This document shows positions 34,031-42,500 of a stretch of 64,000 bases of DNA, piece after piece. Location of the stretch: the NCBI RefSeq assembly GCF_025808395.1, contig NZ_CP075524.1, positions 372,001-436,000 of the forward strand, given 5' to 3'. This DNA comes from Microcella sp. (GTDB taxonomy: Bacteria; Actinomycetota; Actinomycetes; Actinomycetales; Microbacteriaceae). The translations under genes were made by a program, and so were the position numbers. The notes beneath the pieces are model-generated. The model saw only the letters and a list, made by a program, of their open reading frames with translations, was not told the DNA's origin and did no database searches. The first letter of the stretch is position 1. Every line of letters starts with the position of its first letter.

Positions 34031-34957
34031 ATGTCTGATTCCCCCCTGGCTGCGAACCCCTATGAGGTGCTGGGGGTGTCGCCGACGGTGTCTGACGAAG
34101 AGCTTCGCAAGGCATACCGGGTGGCGCTGCGCAAGGCGCACCCCGACACGGGCGGTTCGGCGAGTCAGTTCGACGCCGTGCAGCGGGCTTGGCAGCGGGT
34201 GGGCACGCCGGCGGCGCGCTACGCCTACGATTCGGGGGCGGATGCTGGCTCATCGTCACTCGCCTGGTCGCAGTCGGGCGGCGCTCGTGGGGGCGCCCAA
34301 CGTTCTCAGGCGCGGCAGCCGGCGAGGTCGCACGGGCACCCCGGCGGCTGGTTTCGCGAGCAGTATCTCGACCACGTGCGCGAGTGGGTGGGTCGGGGGG
34401 TTGACCTGCCCGACCCCTTCGATGCGGCGCTCGTGCGGTCTGCGCCGCGGCAGATCAGGCACTTGCTGGCGGCGGCGATCGCCGAAGAACGTTCGGCGGC
34501 GGCGCTGGCGACGCTCGGCATGGGGTTCACGGTGTGGCACGACGTGCTCGCCGGCCCCACGCGTGACGACAAGCTCGACCACGTCGTGCTGGGGCCGACC
34601 GGCTTGTGGGCGGTGCTCAGTGAAGACTGGGGTGCGCCGGTGTCGGTGAAGCGCGGCGAGGTGATCGGTGAGGGTCTGGCGCCGGGCGAGAAGCCGCTCG
34701 CGCTGCTCGGCTCGCGGGCGAGGGTGCTGGCGCGTCAAGCGCGCGTGAAGTTCTCGGCGCTCGTGATCGTGGTCGAAGACGACCAGTCGCCGCAGTCGCT
34801 CATCGAGTTGAGCTCGGTGCGCGGAGCCCAGGGGCTGCTCGTGCAGCGCTCGCGCCTGGTCAATGTGATCCGCACGGGTCTGCCCGGGGTGGGGGTCGGC
34901 GGCACCGACTTGTTCGAGGTGCGCACGCGCCTGCAGTCGGCGGTGCGGTTCGTGTAG
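34031..34957 (+). CDS. J-domain protein with NERD-like C-terminal domain
   Basis: A 308-residue protein. The N-terminal J domain spans residues 9-65 with HPD at 37-39 and ANPYEVLGVSPTVSDEELRKAY. A polar Gly/Ser/Arg-rich linker follows. The C-terminal half, LDHVVLGPTGLWAVLSEDWG with a later EVIGEGLAPGEKPLALLGSR, resembles the nuclease-related NERD domain, though a full set of catalytic acidic and Gln-x-Lys residues is not clearly visible. It lies 67 bp upstream of the DarT-like gene in the same direction. Confidence 0.72.
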   Translation: MSDSPLAANPYEVLGVSPTVSDEELRKAYRVALRKAHPDTGGSASQFDAVQRAWQRVGTPAARYAYDSGADAGSSSLAWSQSGGARGGAQRSQARQPARSHGHPGGWFREQYLDHVREWVGRGVDLPDPFDAALVRSAPRQIRHLLAAAIAEERSAAALATLGMGFTVWHDVLAGPTRDDKLDHVVLGPTGLWAVLSEDWGAPVSVKRGEVIGEGLAPGEKPLALLGSRARVLARQARVKFSALVIVVEDDQSPQSLIELSSVRGAQGLLVQRSRLVNVIRTGLPGVGVGGTDLFEVRTRLQSAVRFV

Positions 34958-35024
34958 CCGCGGCGCGATAGCCTTGTGAGCGGGGGCCGGTCGCAGTCGT
35001 GCGAAGCCCCTGTGAGGGAGTCAC

Positions 35025-35813
35025 GTGGTCGCCGGGTCGGTTTCAGAGGAGTGCATCCACGGTTTCGAGCCGGGCATGTGCGCGAGTTGTTTTCCGCCGG
35101 CGCCTCCGGCGGTGCCGCTGCCGGTGAAGCGCACTCCTCGGGTGGCGACGCGCAGTCTGCGCAGCCCGGCGCCGGGCAGCACGGGCAAGGCGGCTGAGGT
35201 TCGCCCGCCGAATCTTCCGCACCGCATCTTTCACGTGACGCACGTGAGCAATCTGCCGCTCATTCTCGAGGCGGGCGAGTTGCTGCCGTCGTCGCAGGCT
35301 GAGCCTGAGCTGCGGTTGTCGAGTGACATCACGCACGAGCTGCGCGCGAGCGCCCCAGTGTCTGAGGGTGTGTCGGTGCTCGACTGCGTGGCGTTCTCGT
35401 TGAGCCCGCTGGCGACGTGGTGGGGCGAGGTGCAAGACGGTGCCGCGGGCCCGACGTGGAGCGATGCGGCGGGGGCCGCATCCACGATCGATTTCGTGGT
35501 CTTGGGTGTCGATGTGGCGGCTGTCGCGAATTCGCTCGTGGTCTCTGATGGCGATGCGGCGGCGAAGGTGACGAGGCTGGGTTCTGGCGCTGACGGTCGT
35601 GACCGGATGCTCGCGCGAGCCGCAGCGAGCCCTTGGGCTCTGCAGGCCGCTGAGGCGCTGGTGCCCGGCTCGGTGTCGCTCGACCTCGTCGCGCTGGTGG
35701 CGGTCGCGAACGACCGCCGCCGCGACGAGGTGCGTGCGCTGCTGAAGTCGGCGGGAGTCTCGGCGAAGGTCGCCGTCTACCCTCCGTGGTTCGTGCCGCA
35801 GGTCGGCGAGTAG
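35025..35813 (+). CDS. DarT-like (DUF4433) ADP-ribosyltransferase family protein
   Basis: A 262-residue protein with a GTG start and GAGGGAG five bases upstream. The N-terminus has a possible metal-binding motif (Cys10, His12, Cys19, Cys22), followed by a Pro-rich linker. From about residue 65 the DarT-type pattern appears: HRIFHVTHVSNLPLILEAGEL, RASAPVSEGVSVLDCVAFSLSPLATWW and, near the end, AAEALVPGSVSLDLVALVAVAN, whose Glu would match the catalytic Glu. Classical DarT ADP-ribosylates thymidine in single-stranded DNA. No DarG (macro-domain) gene is adjacent, so it may be a detoxified or housekeeping relative. Confidence 0.7.
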   Translation: MVAGSVSEECIHGFEPGMCASCFPPAPPAVPLPVKRTPRVATRSLRSPAPGSTGKAAEVRPPNLPHRIFHVTHVSNLPLILEAGELLPSSQAEPELRLSSDITHELRASAPVSEGVSVLDCVAFSLSPLATWWGEVQDGAAGPTWSDAAGAASTIDFVVLGVDVAAVANSLVVSDGDAAAKVTRLGSGADGRDRMLARAAASPWALQAAEALVPGSVSLDLVALVAVANDRRRDEVRALLKSAGVSAKVAVYPPWFVPQVGE

Positions 35814-35895
35814 CTCGTGAACCGAGCATGAGCACACTCTGAGGCGTCGCGGCAAGCCCCTGTCGCCGAGCGACGGCACCCGGCATCGTGGAGGC

Positions 35896-37518
35896 ATGCC
35901 TCGTTTTCGCGCACCGTGGAGCGCCCGCCGCAGTCTCGATCGAGTGACGGATGCCGCGGATGATCCGACGCTGGTCGCCCCTCCGGCACGACGGCGCGAG
36001 GTGCTGCCGGGCTGGGTGCACCGCGCCGACCGGGCGATCGTGAGGCGGCTCAACGAGGGTCAGTCTCACCCGCGAGTCGACCGGGGTTTACGCATGCTCT
36101 CGCGTGCCGCCGACCGCGGGTTGCTGTGGTTCGGCATCGCCTTCTCGCTGTCGGCAGCCGGGCGCTGGCGGGCGGGGATTCGCGGTGTCGCGAGCCTGCT
36201 GACCGCGAGCGCGGTGGCCAACCTGGTCGGCAAGCGCATCTTCGGCGGGGAGCGCCCCGACCACACGCTCGTGCCGGTGGTCCGGCGTATTCGTTCGCTG
36301 CCGACGTCTCCGTCGTTTCCGTCGGGGCACTCTGCGAGTGCGGCGACGTTCGCTGCGGGGGTCGCCCTTGAGCGCCCGGTGGCGGGGGCCGTGATCGCTC
36401 CGGTGGCGGCGGCGGTCGCCTACTCGCGCGTGCACACTGGTGCGCACTGGCCCTCAGACGTGGTGGGCGGCGTGGCGATCGGGCTCGCGGCGGCGGGCGC
36501 GTCGACGCTCGTAGCGCGCACCGCGCGCTCGGGCAGGCGTGTGCCGGGGCCGGCGGCCCCGGCCATCCCGCTGCCTGCTCTTCACGAGGGGCGCGGACTG
36601 GTCATCATCGTGAACCCGGTTGCGGGTATCGGGGGAGACGTGAGTGGCGAGCTGCGTCGACGGCTGCCCCGCGCGCACATCGTGCGCACGACGCCGAACG
36701 CTGACGTGCAGAAGCTGGCGAAGCGTGCCGTGCGGCGTCGCGGGTGGGCGCACGGGGTGCTCGCGGTCGGCGTCGCGGGTGGCGACGGCACGGTGTCGGC
36801 GGTGGCGCAGGTGGCGCGTGAGCTCGACCTTCCACTCGCCGTGTTCGCGGCGGGCACACGCAATGCGTTCGCGCGCACGGCGGGGCTCACGACCGTGTCG
36901 GATACCGTTGGATCCGTCACGTCAGGATCGGGACTGGTGGTCGACGTGGCGGAGGTGCGCGTCGGGGGAGGGGCGCCCGAGACGGCGCTCAACACGGTGT
37001 CGCTCGGGGTGTATCCGCGCCTCGTCGACGAGCGTTCTCGGGCGGCGAAGCGCTTCGGCAAAGCGTGGGGGGCGATCGTGGCGGCGCCGCGCGTGCTGCA
37101 GCAGTCTGAGCCGTTCACCGTGGTCATCGACGGGCGCGCGGCGCACGTGTGGTCGGTGTTCGTGGGCGTCAACGACTACGGAACCCGTGAGCAGGGCCCG
37201 CTCTGGCGGGGCAGGTTGGATGACGCAACCCTCGACGTGCGCATTCTGCACGCCGGCCGTCGACGCGGTGCGACGCTCGCGTTGCGACGACTGGGCGGTC
37301 GACCGCGACGCGACGGTGGTCGTGCGCGCCGGCCGACGCTCGAGAAGTTTCACGCGCGGGAGGTGCGCATCTCGCTGCGCGACCAGACGCGCGAGCCCGG
37401 CTACGCCCGCGACGGCGAGGCGACGGTCGAGAAGCTCACCGGCGTGCTCGAGGTGAGCATGCGAGAGCGGGGGTTGCGGGTGTATGCGCCGGTGGAGGTG
37501 CCTGGTGGTGGCCGGTGA
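35896..37518 (+). CDS. PAP2 phosphatase fused to diacylglycerol kinase-like domain
   Basis: A 540-residue membrane enzyme. The N-terminal PAP2 domain has KRIFGGERPD, PSFPSGHSASAATF and SRVHTGAHWPSDVVGG, the three phosphatase signatures. The C-terminal lipid-kinase domain has VIIVNPVAGIGGD, GGDGTVSAVAQVA and VFAAGTRNAFARTAG. Such fusions probably act in phospholipid or undecaprenyl-phosphate metabolism. A single polypeptide carrying opposing phosphatase and kinase activities may cycle a lipid between phosphorylated states (inference). Confidence 0.85.
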   Translation: MPRFRAPWSARRSLDRVTDAADDPTLVAPPARRREVLPGWVHRADRAIVRRLNEGQSHPRVDRGLRMLSRAADRGLLWFGIAFSLSAAGRWRAGIRGVASLLTASAVANLVGKRIFGGERPDHTLVPVVRRIRSLPTSPSFPSGHSASAATFAAGVALERPVAGAVIAPVAAAVAYSRVHTGAHWPSDVVGGVAIGLAAAGASTLVARTARSGRRVPGPAAPAIPLPALHEGRGLVIIVNPVAGIGGDVSGELRRRLPRAHIVRTTPNADVQKLAKRAVRRRGWAHGVLAVGVAGGDGTVSAVAQVARELDLPLAVFAAGTRNAFARTAGLTTVSDTVGSVTSGSGLVVDVAEVRVGGGAPETALNTVSLGVYPRLVDERSRAAKRFGKAWGAIVAAPRVLQQSEPFTVVIDGRAAHVWSVFVGVNDYGTREQGPLWRGRLDDATLDVRILHAGRRRGATLALRRLGGRPRRDGGRARRPTLEKFHAREVRISLRDQTREPGYARDGEATVEKLTGVLEVSMRERGLRVYAPVEVPGGGR

Positions 37519-37529
37519 CGGCTGCCGGC

Positions 37530-37687
37530 CAGGCGCTCGCCGACCGGGCGATGGATGCCCGCGAAGCAGGATGATCCGTGAGGGTCTCTACAAAGCGATC
37601 TCCGCTGACGGTACTTCGAGCGTCGCGACGATCGTCAAGGTTGCGCGGGCGCTGAGGTTTGCGATCTCGTTTCACGCCACTGCGTGA
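37530..37687 (+). pseudogene. Remnant of HI1420-type addiction-module antitoxin
   Basis: Reading from near 37515, ALADRAMDAREAG is in one frame; after a one-base shift the other frame continues MIREGLYKAISADGTSSVATIVKVARALRF. Joined, this matches the helix-turn-helix core of HI1420/HigA-like antitoxins (family pattern: reaGlsREgLYKALS.dGnP.faTvlKv.rALG). The frame is broken and the 3-prime end is degenerate. No RelE-like toxin gene is left next to it. The rest of 37519-37797 holds no other gene that can be supported. Confidence 0.6.
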
Positions 37688-37797
37688 CCGAACTGGATCA
37701 GCCCAGCACTCCTCCCCACTCACCATCAGTGGGTTGTCGAGAGCGCCCTCGAGAAGTTTCCTGTGAGAAGTGACTCGCACCCGGCACACTGCATCGC

Positions 37798-38268
37798 ATG
37801 ACCGGCGCCTTCCGCACCTACCAGCCCACCGTCACCCGCCCGATCACCGACGACGACCTGCAGACCCCCGAGGCTCAACTCGCACTCGCGCTCGGGCCGG
37901 CGATCCGCTGGCAGCTGTGGCTGTTCTTTCCGCCCGACGAGCACGGATTCGGCGGGCTCGCCATGCCCTGCGACGATCTGCCGCGCCGCGCGCCTGCCGA
38001 TGCGCCAGACATGCTCTTCACCGTCGTCCACGCGGTCGCTGAGCACGCGGGGGCCAGCGAGCTCATCATCGGCCTCGAACGGCGAGGCGGCCCCGACCCC
38101 GGCCGCCTCGATCGCGAATGGATGCTCGCCGCAGCCACCGCCGCCGACCGAGCCGGCGTGCGCCTGCGCTCGGTGCTCATCAGCCACACCCGCGGAGTGC
38201 GCGAACACGCACCGCCCCCGCCCACGCTCACCGGAACCGACGTGCCGGGCAGGCACCCAGATGGTTAG
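37798..38268 (+). CDS. Hypothetical protein
   Basis: A 156-residue cytosolic protein with no signal or membrane segment. Features are a basic-acidic N-terminus, IRWQLWLFFPPDEHGFGGLAMPCDDLPRRAP, a helical middle (FTVVHAVAEHAGASELIIGLERRGGP) and REWMLAAATAADRAGVRLRSVLISHTRGVR near the C-terminus. The last two blocks resemble a family of actinobacterial proteins of unknown function. The TAG at 38266-38268 overlaps the promoter region of the toxin-antitoxin pair. Confidence 0.6.
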   Translation: MTGAFRTYQPTVTRPITDDDLQTPEAQLALALGPAIRWQLWLFFPPDEHGFGGLAMPCDDLPRRAPADAPDMLFTVVHAVAEHAGASELIIGLERRGGPDPGRLDREWMLAAATAADRAGVRLRSVLISHTRGVREHAPPPPTLTGTDVPGRHPDG

Positions 38269-38287
38269 TTCACTACACTTAGTTCAC
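38265..38287 (+). promoter_or_regulatory. Direct-repeat operator and -10 of the Phd/VapC-type module
   Basis: TTAGTTCAC occurs at 38265-38273 and 38279-38287, centre to centre 14 bp apart. TACACT at 38274-38279 lies between them as a -10 box, 8 nt before the ATG at 38288. Direct repeats around the -10 of an antitoxin gene fit autorepression by the antitoxin-toxin complex. Confidence 0.6.
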
Positions 38288-38551
38288 ATGGTGGATCAGG
38301 TGAACGTGCACGAGGCGAAGACACGGCTGTCTGAGCTGGTGGCGCGCGTCGAGCGGGGTGACGAGATCGTCATCGCACGTGGCGGGCTGCCGGTCGCCCG
38401 ACTCGTGGCATATGATCTGCCGACTGAGCGTGAGTTGGGGTTTCTGCCAGGGCTCGACACCCCAGCGTCATTCTTCGAGCCGCTGCCCGAATCTGAGCTC
38501 GCCGCTTGGGAGGGCGCTCTCGGTTCACCAGCATCAGCGACGACGCTGTGA
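38288..38551 (+). CDS. Type II antitoxin, Phd/YefM family
   Basis: An 87-residue antitoxin. The N-terminal DNA-binding part VNVHEAKTRLSELVARVERGDEIVIARGGLPVARLV is a typical prevent-host-death signature; the C-terminal part (PTERELGFLPGLDTPASFFEPLPESEL) would wrap the toxin. The ATG at 38288 is nearly leaderless behind TACACT. It overlaps the toxin gene by GTGA, as usual for such modules. Confidence 0.88.
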   Translation: MVDQVNVHEAKTRLSELVARVERGDEIVIARGGLPVARLVAYDLPTERELGFLPGLDTPASFFEPLPESELAAWEGALGSPASATTL

Positions 38552-38940
38552 CGCTGCTGCTCGACACCCACGTGCTGATCTGGGCGCTGGGCGCCCCTGA
38601 ACGCATCCCGCCGCCGGTGCGCGCTCGGCTCAATGACCGACGAGAACACCTCGTGGTGTCGGCGGCGAGTGCATTCGAGATCGCCACGAAGCACCGCCTC
38701 GGCAGATTGCCTGAAGCGGCGGTTCTCGTGCAGGCCTTCGACTCGCAGTGCGCGAGGCTCGGTGCCGACGTCATGCCGATCACCGCTCAACACGCTTCGA
38801 CCGCAGGCTCTCTCGACTGGAGCCACCGCGACCCCTTCGACCGGCTGCTGGCGACGCAGGCCATGAGCGAAGGCTGCGAGCTCGTGTCAGCCGACGCAGC
38901 GTTTCAGTCGCTCGCCGGGCTGACCGTGCTGTGGGCCTGA
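38548..38940 (+). CDS. PIN-domain toxin, VapC-like
   Basis: A 130-residue PIN-domain ribonuclease. Acidic active-site residues are visible in LLLDTHVLIWAL (first Asp), in EIATKHRLGRL (Glu) and in DWSHRDPFDRLLATQAMSEG with the following VSADAAF (Asp). The GTG start overlaps the antitoxin TGA. Together they form an apparently intact toxin-antitoxin pair. The 3-prime end overlaps the convergent small membrane gene by 37 nt. Confidence 0.88.
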   Translation: MTLLLDTHVLIWALGAPERIPPPVRARLNDRREHLVVSAASAFEIATKHRLGRLPEAAVLVQAFDSQCARLGADVMPITAQHASTAGSLDWSHRDPFDRLLATQAMSEGCELVSADAAFQSLAGLTVLWA

Positions 38941-39098
38941 GCCCTCTCGCGCACCCGAGCAGCAACGGTCGCCCACCACAGCAGCAGCAGCGCCATCGTG
39001 AACGCCCAGAAGACGCCCGACATGCCACTGCTCGCCACCACCGGCAGGGCGATCGCCAGCAGCACCAGCACGACTCCGATCCACACGTCTCGCTTCAT
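38904..39098 (-). CDS. Small membrane protein, two helices
   Basis: A 64-residue protein starting MKRDVWIG with two hydrophobic helices (VVLVLLAIALPVVASSG and VFWAFTMALLLLWWATV) and a polar tail. The composition is that of a real membrane protein and not of a shadow frame. It overlaps the VapC-like gene end. Function is unknown. Confidence 0.5.
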   Translation of the reverse strand: MKRDVWIGVVLVLLAIALPVVASSGMSGVFWAFTMALLLLWWATVAARVRERAQAHSTVSPASD

Positions 39099-39181
39099 GC
39101 AGATCGACGCTAGACCGGGCGCGCGCGTGCCGACAGGGGCTTGCGCCGCACCGGATGCCCCGCTACGGCACCCCGAATCGT

Positions 39182-39388
39182 CTAGTCGTCGAGCACGAAC
39201 GTGACCTCCATGGTCACCTGGTAGGCAGCAACTGTGCCGCCCTCGATGTGCAGCTTCTGCTCTTTCACCCAGGCTCCGCTGACGTTGCGCAGCGTGCTGT
39301 TGGCGCGGTCGATGCCGACGTGCACGGCGTCTTCGAAGCTCTTCTCAGAGCGAGCAGTGATCGTGGTGATGCGGGCGACGCTAGACAT
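39182..39388 (-). CDS. Dodecin family flavin-binding protein
   Basis: A 68-residue dodecin, a dodecameric flavin-storage protein. SSVARITTITARSEKSFEDAV, TLRNVSGAWVKEQKLHIEGG and YQVTMEVTFVLDD match the family across its whole length. The ATG at 39388 is preferred over upstream codons because it gives the usual family length. It is divergent from the TM0106-type gene. Confidence 0.9.
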   Translation of the reverse strand: MSSVARITTITARSEKSFEDAVHVGIDRANSTLRNVSGAWVKEQKLHIEGGTVAAYQVTMEVTFVLDD

Positions 39389-39486
39389 GGTGACTCCACT
39401 TCGTTGTGCGTGACTGGAGGGTTCAGTCAACCGCTGAACTCGACCGGCGTCTAGGGGTTGCGCCTCTCACTGTCGCACCTCTCCTC

Positions 39487-39515
39487 TACCCTGATCAGAC
39501 CCCTGGCCGGAGGAG
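39487..39515 (+). promoter_or_regulatory. Promoter and ribosome-binding site of TM0106-type gene
   Basis: TACCCT at 39487-39492 is a likely -10 box and GGAGGAG at 39509-39515 a ribosome-binding site 7 nt before the GTG at 39523. This spacing fixes the start at 39523 and not at the ATG at 39406, which would overlap the divergent dodecin leader. Confidence 0.55.
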
Positions 39516-39522
39516 TCCCCCT

Positions 39523-42500
39523 GTGTACCTGACCACGACCGAGAACGGCGAGCAACTGCTCGTCACGTCGGCGAGCGACCTCACGCGCGCCGCAGAGTGC
39601 GAGTTCAGAGTCGCCCGCGATCTCGACGCACGGCTCGGGCGCGTCGCGGCCGTCGTCGACGAGCCCGACGCGATGCTCGACCGCACCGCGAAGCTCGGCA
39701 CCGCGCACGAAGAAGCGATCATCGCCGACTATGTCGCCGAGTTCGGCCCCGACGACGTCGTGCAACTCGCCCGCGGCGGCAGCGGGCTCGACGAGATCGC
39801 ACCGTTTGTCGCGCAGACACTCGAGGCCCTGCACCGCGGCGTGGCCGTCATCACGCAAGCCACCTTCCTCGACCTCAACCACGCCCCGGCGGCACCCGGC
39901 GAGCTGGCGATCGCCTTCGTCGGCTACGCCGACTTTCTCGTGCGCACGAACGACGGCGCCTACCGCGTGCAAGACAGCAAACTCGCACGGCGCGCGAAAG
40001 TCACCGCCCTGTTGCAGCTCGCCGCCTACGCCGAGCAGCTGCAGAAGCTCGGCGTCGACATCGACCCCGAGGTCGACCTGATTCTGGGCACGCGTGAGCT
40101 GAGCATCCACCGCCTCGATGACATCGCGCCCGTGCTGCGCGCCCGCCGCGCCCCCCTGCACCGCCTGCTGCGCGAGCGCGCCGCCGCCGACGAGCCGATC
40201 GCCTGGCGCGACCCCAGCGTCACCTACTGCCGGTCGTGCGCGTGGTGCACCGCCGAGATCGAGCAGCACGACGACGTCAGCCGGGTGGCCGGCCTCACCG
40301 GCGCGCAGTGGAGCAAGCTCGGCTCCGCCGGCATCGAGACTCTTGAGCAGCTCGCCGCACACGACGACCGGGCGGCGGCCGAGACCGCGACCGAAGCGGG
40401 CATCTCGCGCAGCACCCTCGACACCCTGCGCCTGCAGGCCGAACTGCAGCGCCAAGCACAAGGCGCCGAGCCGGGCACCGCCCCGCCCGTGCGGGTGCGC
40501 GACTCTGCCGTGCTGCACGCGCTGCCCGCCCCGAGCCCCGGCGACCTCTACTTCGACTTCGAAGGCGACCCGCTCTACACCGAGACCGACCCGACGCGGT
40601 GGGGCCTCGACTACCTGTTCGGCTTCGTCGATGCCGAGGGCGTTTTCACCCCCTACTGGGCGCACAGCTTCGCCGAAGAACGCGAAGCCCTGCTCGCCTT
40701 CCTCGCCGACGTCGAAGCCCGCCGCGCGCAGCACCCCGACCTGCACATCTACCACTACGCCGCCTACGAGCGCACGCACCTGCGGTCGCTCACCGCACGC
40801 CACGGCGTCGGCGAAGACGTCGTCGACGACTGGCTGCGCAGCGGCGTGCTCGTCGACCTCTACCCGGTAGTGCGCAAAGCGCTGCGCGTCGGAACCCCCA
40901 GCTACTCGATCAAATACCTCGAGCCCCTCTACTGGCCCGAGGCGCGCGACGGCGCCGCGGTCGCGCGAGGCGACGACTCGGTGGCCGAATACGTGCGGTC
41001 GTGCGAACTGCTCGAGCAGGGCGACGCCGACGCCGCGCAGCAGATTCGCAACGACATCGCCGACTACAACGAGGTCGACTGCCTGAGCACGCTGCGCCTG
41101 GCTGCGTGGTTGCGAGGGCTCGCGGCAGAGCATCCGTCGCCGCCACCGGCGTTGTTCGACGATGAGCCCGCGCCTCGAGAGGTGCCCGATTCTCCGCTGC
41201 GCACGGCGCTGCTCGAGCTCTCTGCCGACGCAGACGGCGCGCCCACAACCGAACCCGATCGCAGCCCCGAGCAGCGTGCATACGCCTACGCCGCCGCGGC
41301 CATCGACTACCACCGTCGCGAGCACAAGACCTTCTGGTGGGATCACTTCGACCGGCTCATCGCGCCCCTCGACGAGTGGGCAGACACGCGCGATGTATTC
41401 GTCGTTGACACGGATGCTGCGCACGAGTCGACCGACTGGAACAAGTCGGGCAAACAGCGGTCGCTGCGCCGCACGCTCACCCTGCACGGAACCTGGGCCC
41501 CCGGCTCACGCCCCGGCGTCACCGGGCGCCCCGGCCCCTTCGCCGTCTATGAGCAGCCCGCGCCCCTGCCGCCGAGCAGCCGCGACCCGCTCGCGCGCGC
41601 GGCGCGCAGCATCACGCTCGAGGTCGTCGCCGACGACCACGTCGTGATCACCGAGACGCTCGCCGCCGGCGTTTCGCCCTACAACGACCTGCCGGTTGCG
41701 CTGACCCCCGCAGCGCCCCCGCCGGCGGGGCAGCAGAAACCCGCCATCGAAGAGTGGGGCGCGGCACTCGTCGACGCCCACCCCGAATGGCCCGCCGAAC
41801 CCGTCGGCGACCTGCTGCGCCGAGTGGCGCCCCGCACCCGAAGCGGTGCGCCACTCGCTCGCGTCGAGCACGACGACGCGGGCGAGCCCGACCGCGTCGC
41901 CGCCGTCGTCGCGAGCCTGCTCGACCTCGACCGCTCGTACCTCGCCGTGCAGGGCCCACCCGGCACGGGCAAGACCTACCTCGGCGCGCACGTCATCGCC
42001 GAGCTCGTCGCGACCCACGGCTGGAAGGTCGGAGTCGTCGCGCAAGGCCACGCCACCGTCGAGCACCTGCTCGACGGCGTCGTCGCAGCGGGGCTCGACG
42101 GGCGTCGAGTGGGCAAGGCTCCGAAGTCGAGTGCCGACCCGAGCGACTACGCGACCGCGCGTTGGACGGTGCTCGGCGACGCCAACGACCTCAGCACCTT
42201 CACCGCCGACCACCCCGAAGGCTTCGTCATCGGCGGCACCGCCTGGAACTTCTCAGACCCTCAGCGCGTCGGCCGCCGCAGCCTCGACCTGCTCGTCATC
42301 GACGAGGCCGGGCAGTTCTCACTCGCCGCCACCATCGCCGCGAGCGTGTCGGCGAAGAATCTGCTGCTGCTCGGCGACCCGCAGCAACTGCCGCAAGTGA
42401 GCCAAGGTACCCACCCCGAACCGATCGACGGCAGTGCCCTCGGCTACCTCGCCGCCGGGCACGACGTGCTGCCGGCAGAGCTCGGCTACTTTCTGGCCGA

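Noticed and set aside
35025..35813. Complete DarTG toxin-antitoxin system
   Set aside because: No macro-domain DarG gene is found on either side; only the DarT-like half is present.
39451..41487. Minus-strand open frame of 678 codons
   Set aside because: It is antisense to the TM0106-type gene, shows Val/Gly/Arg-rich shadow composition and has no start-site evidence.
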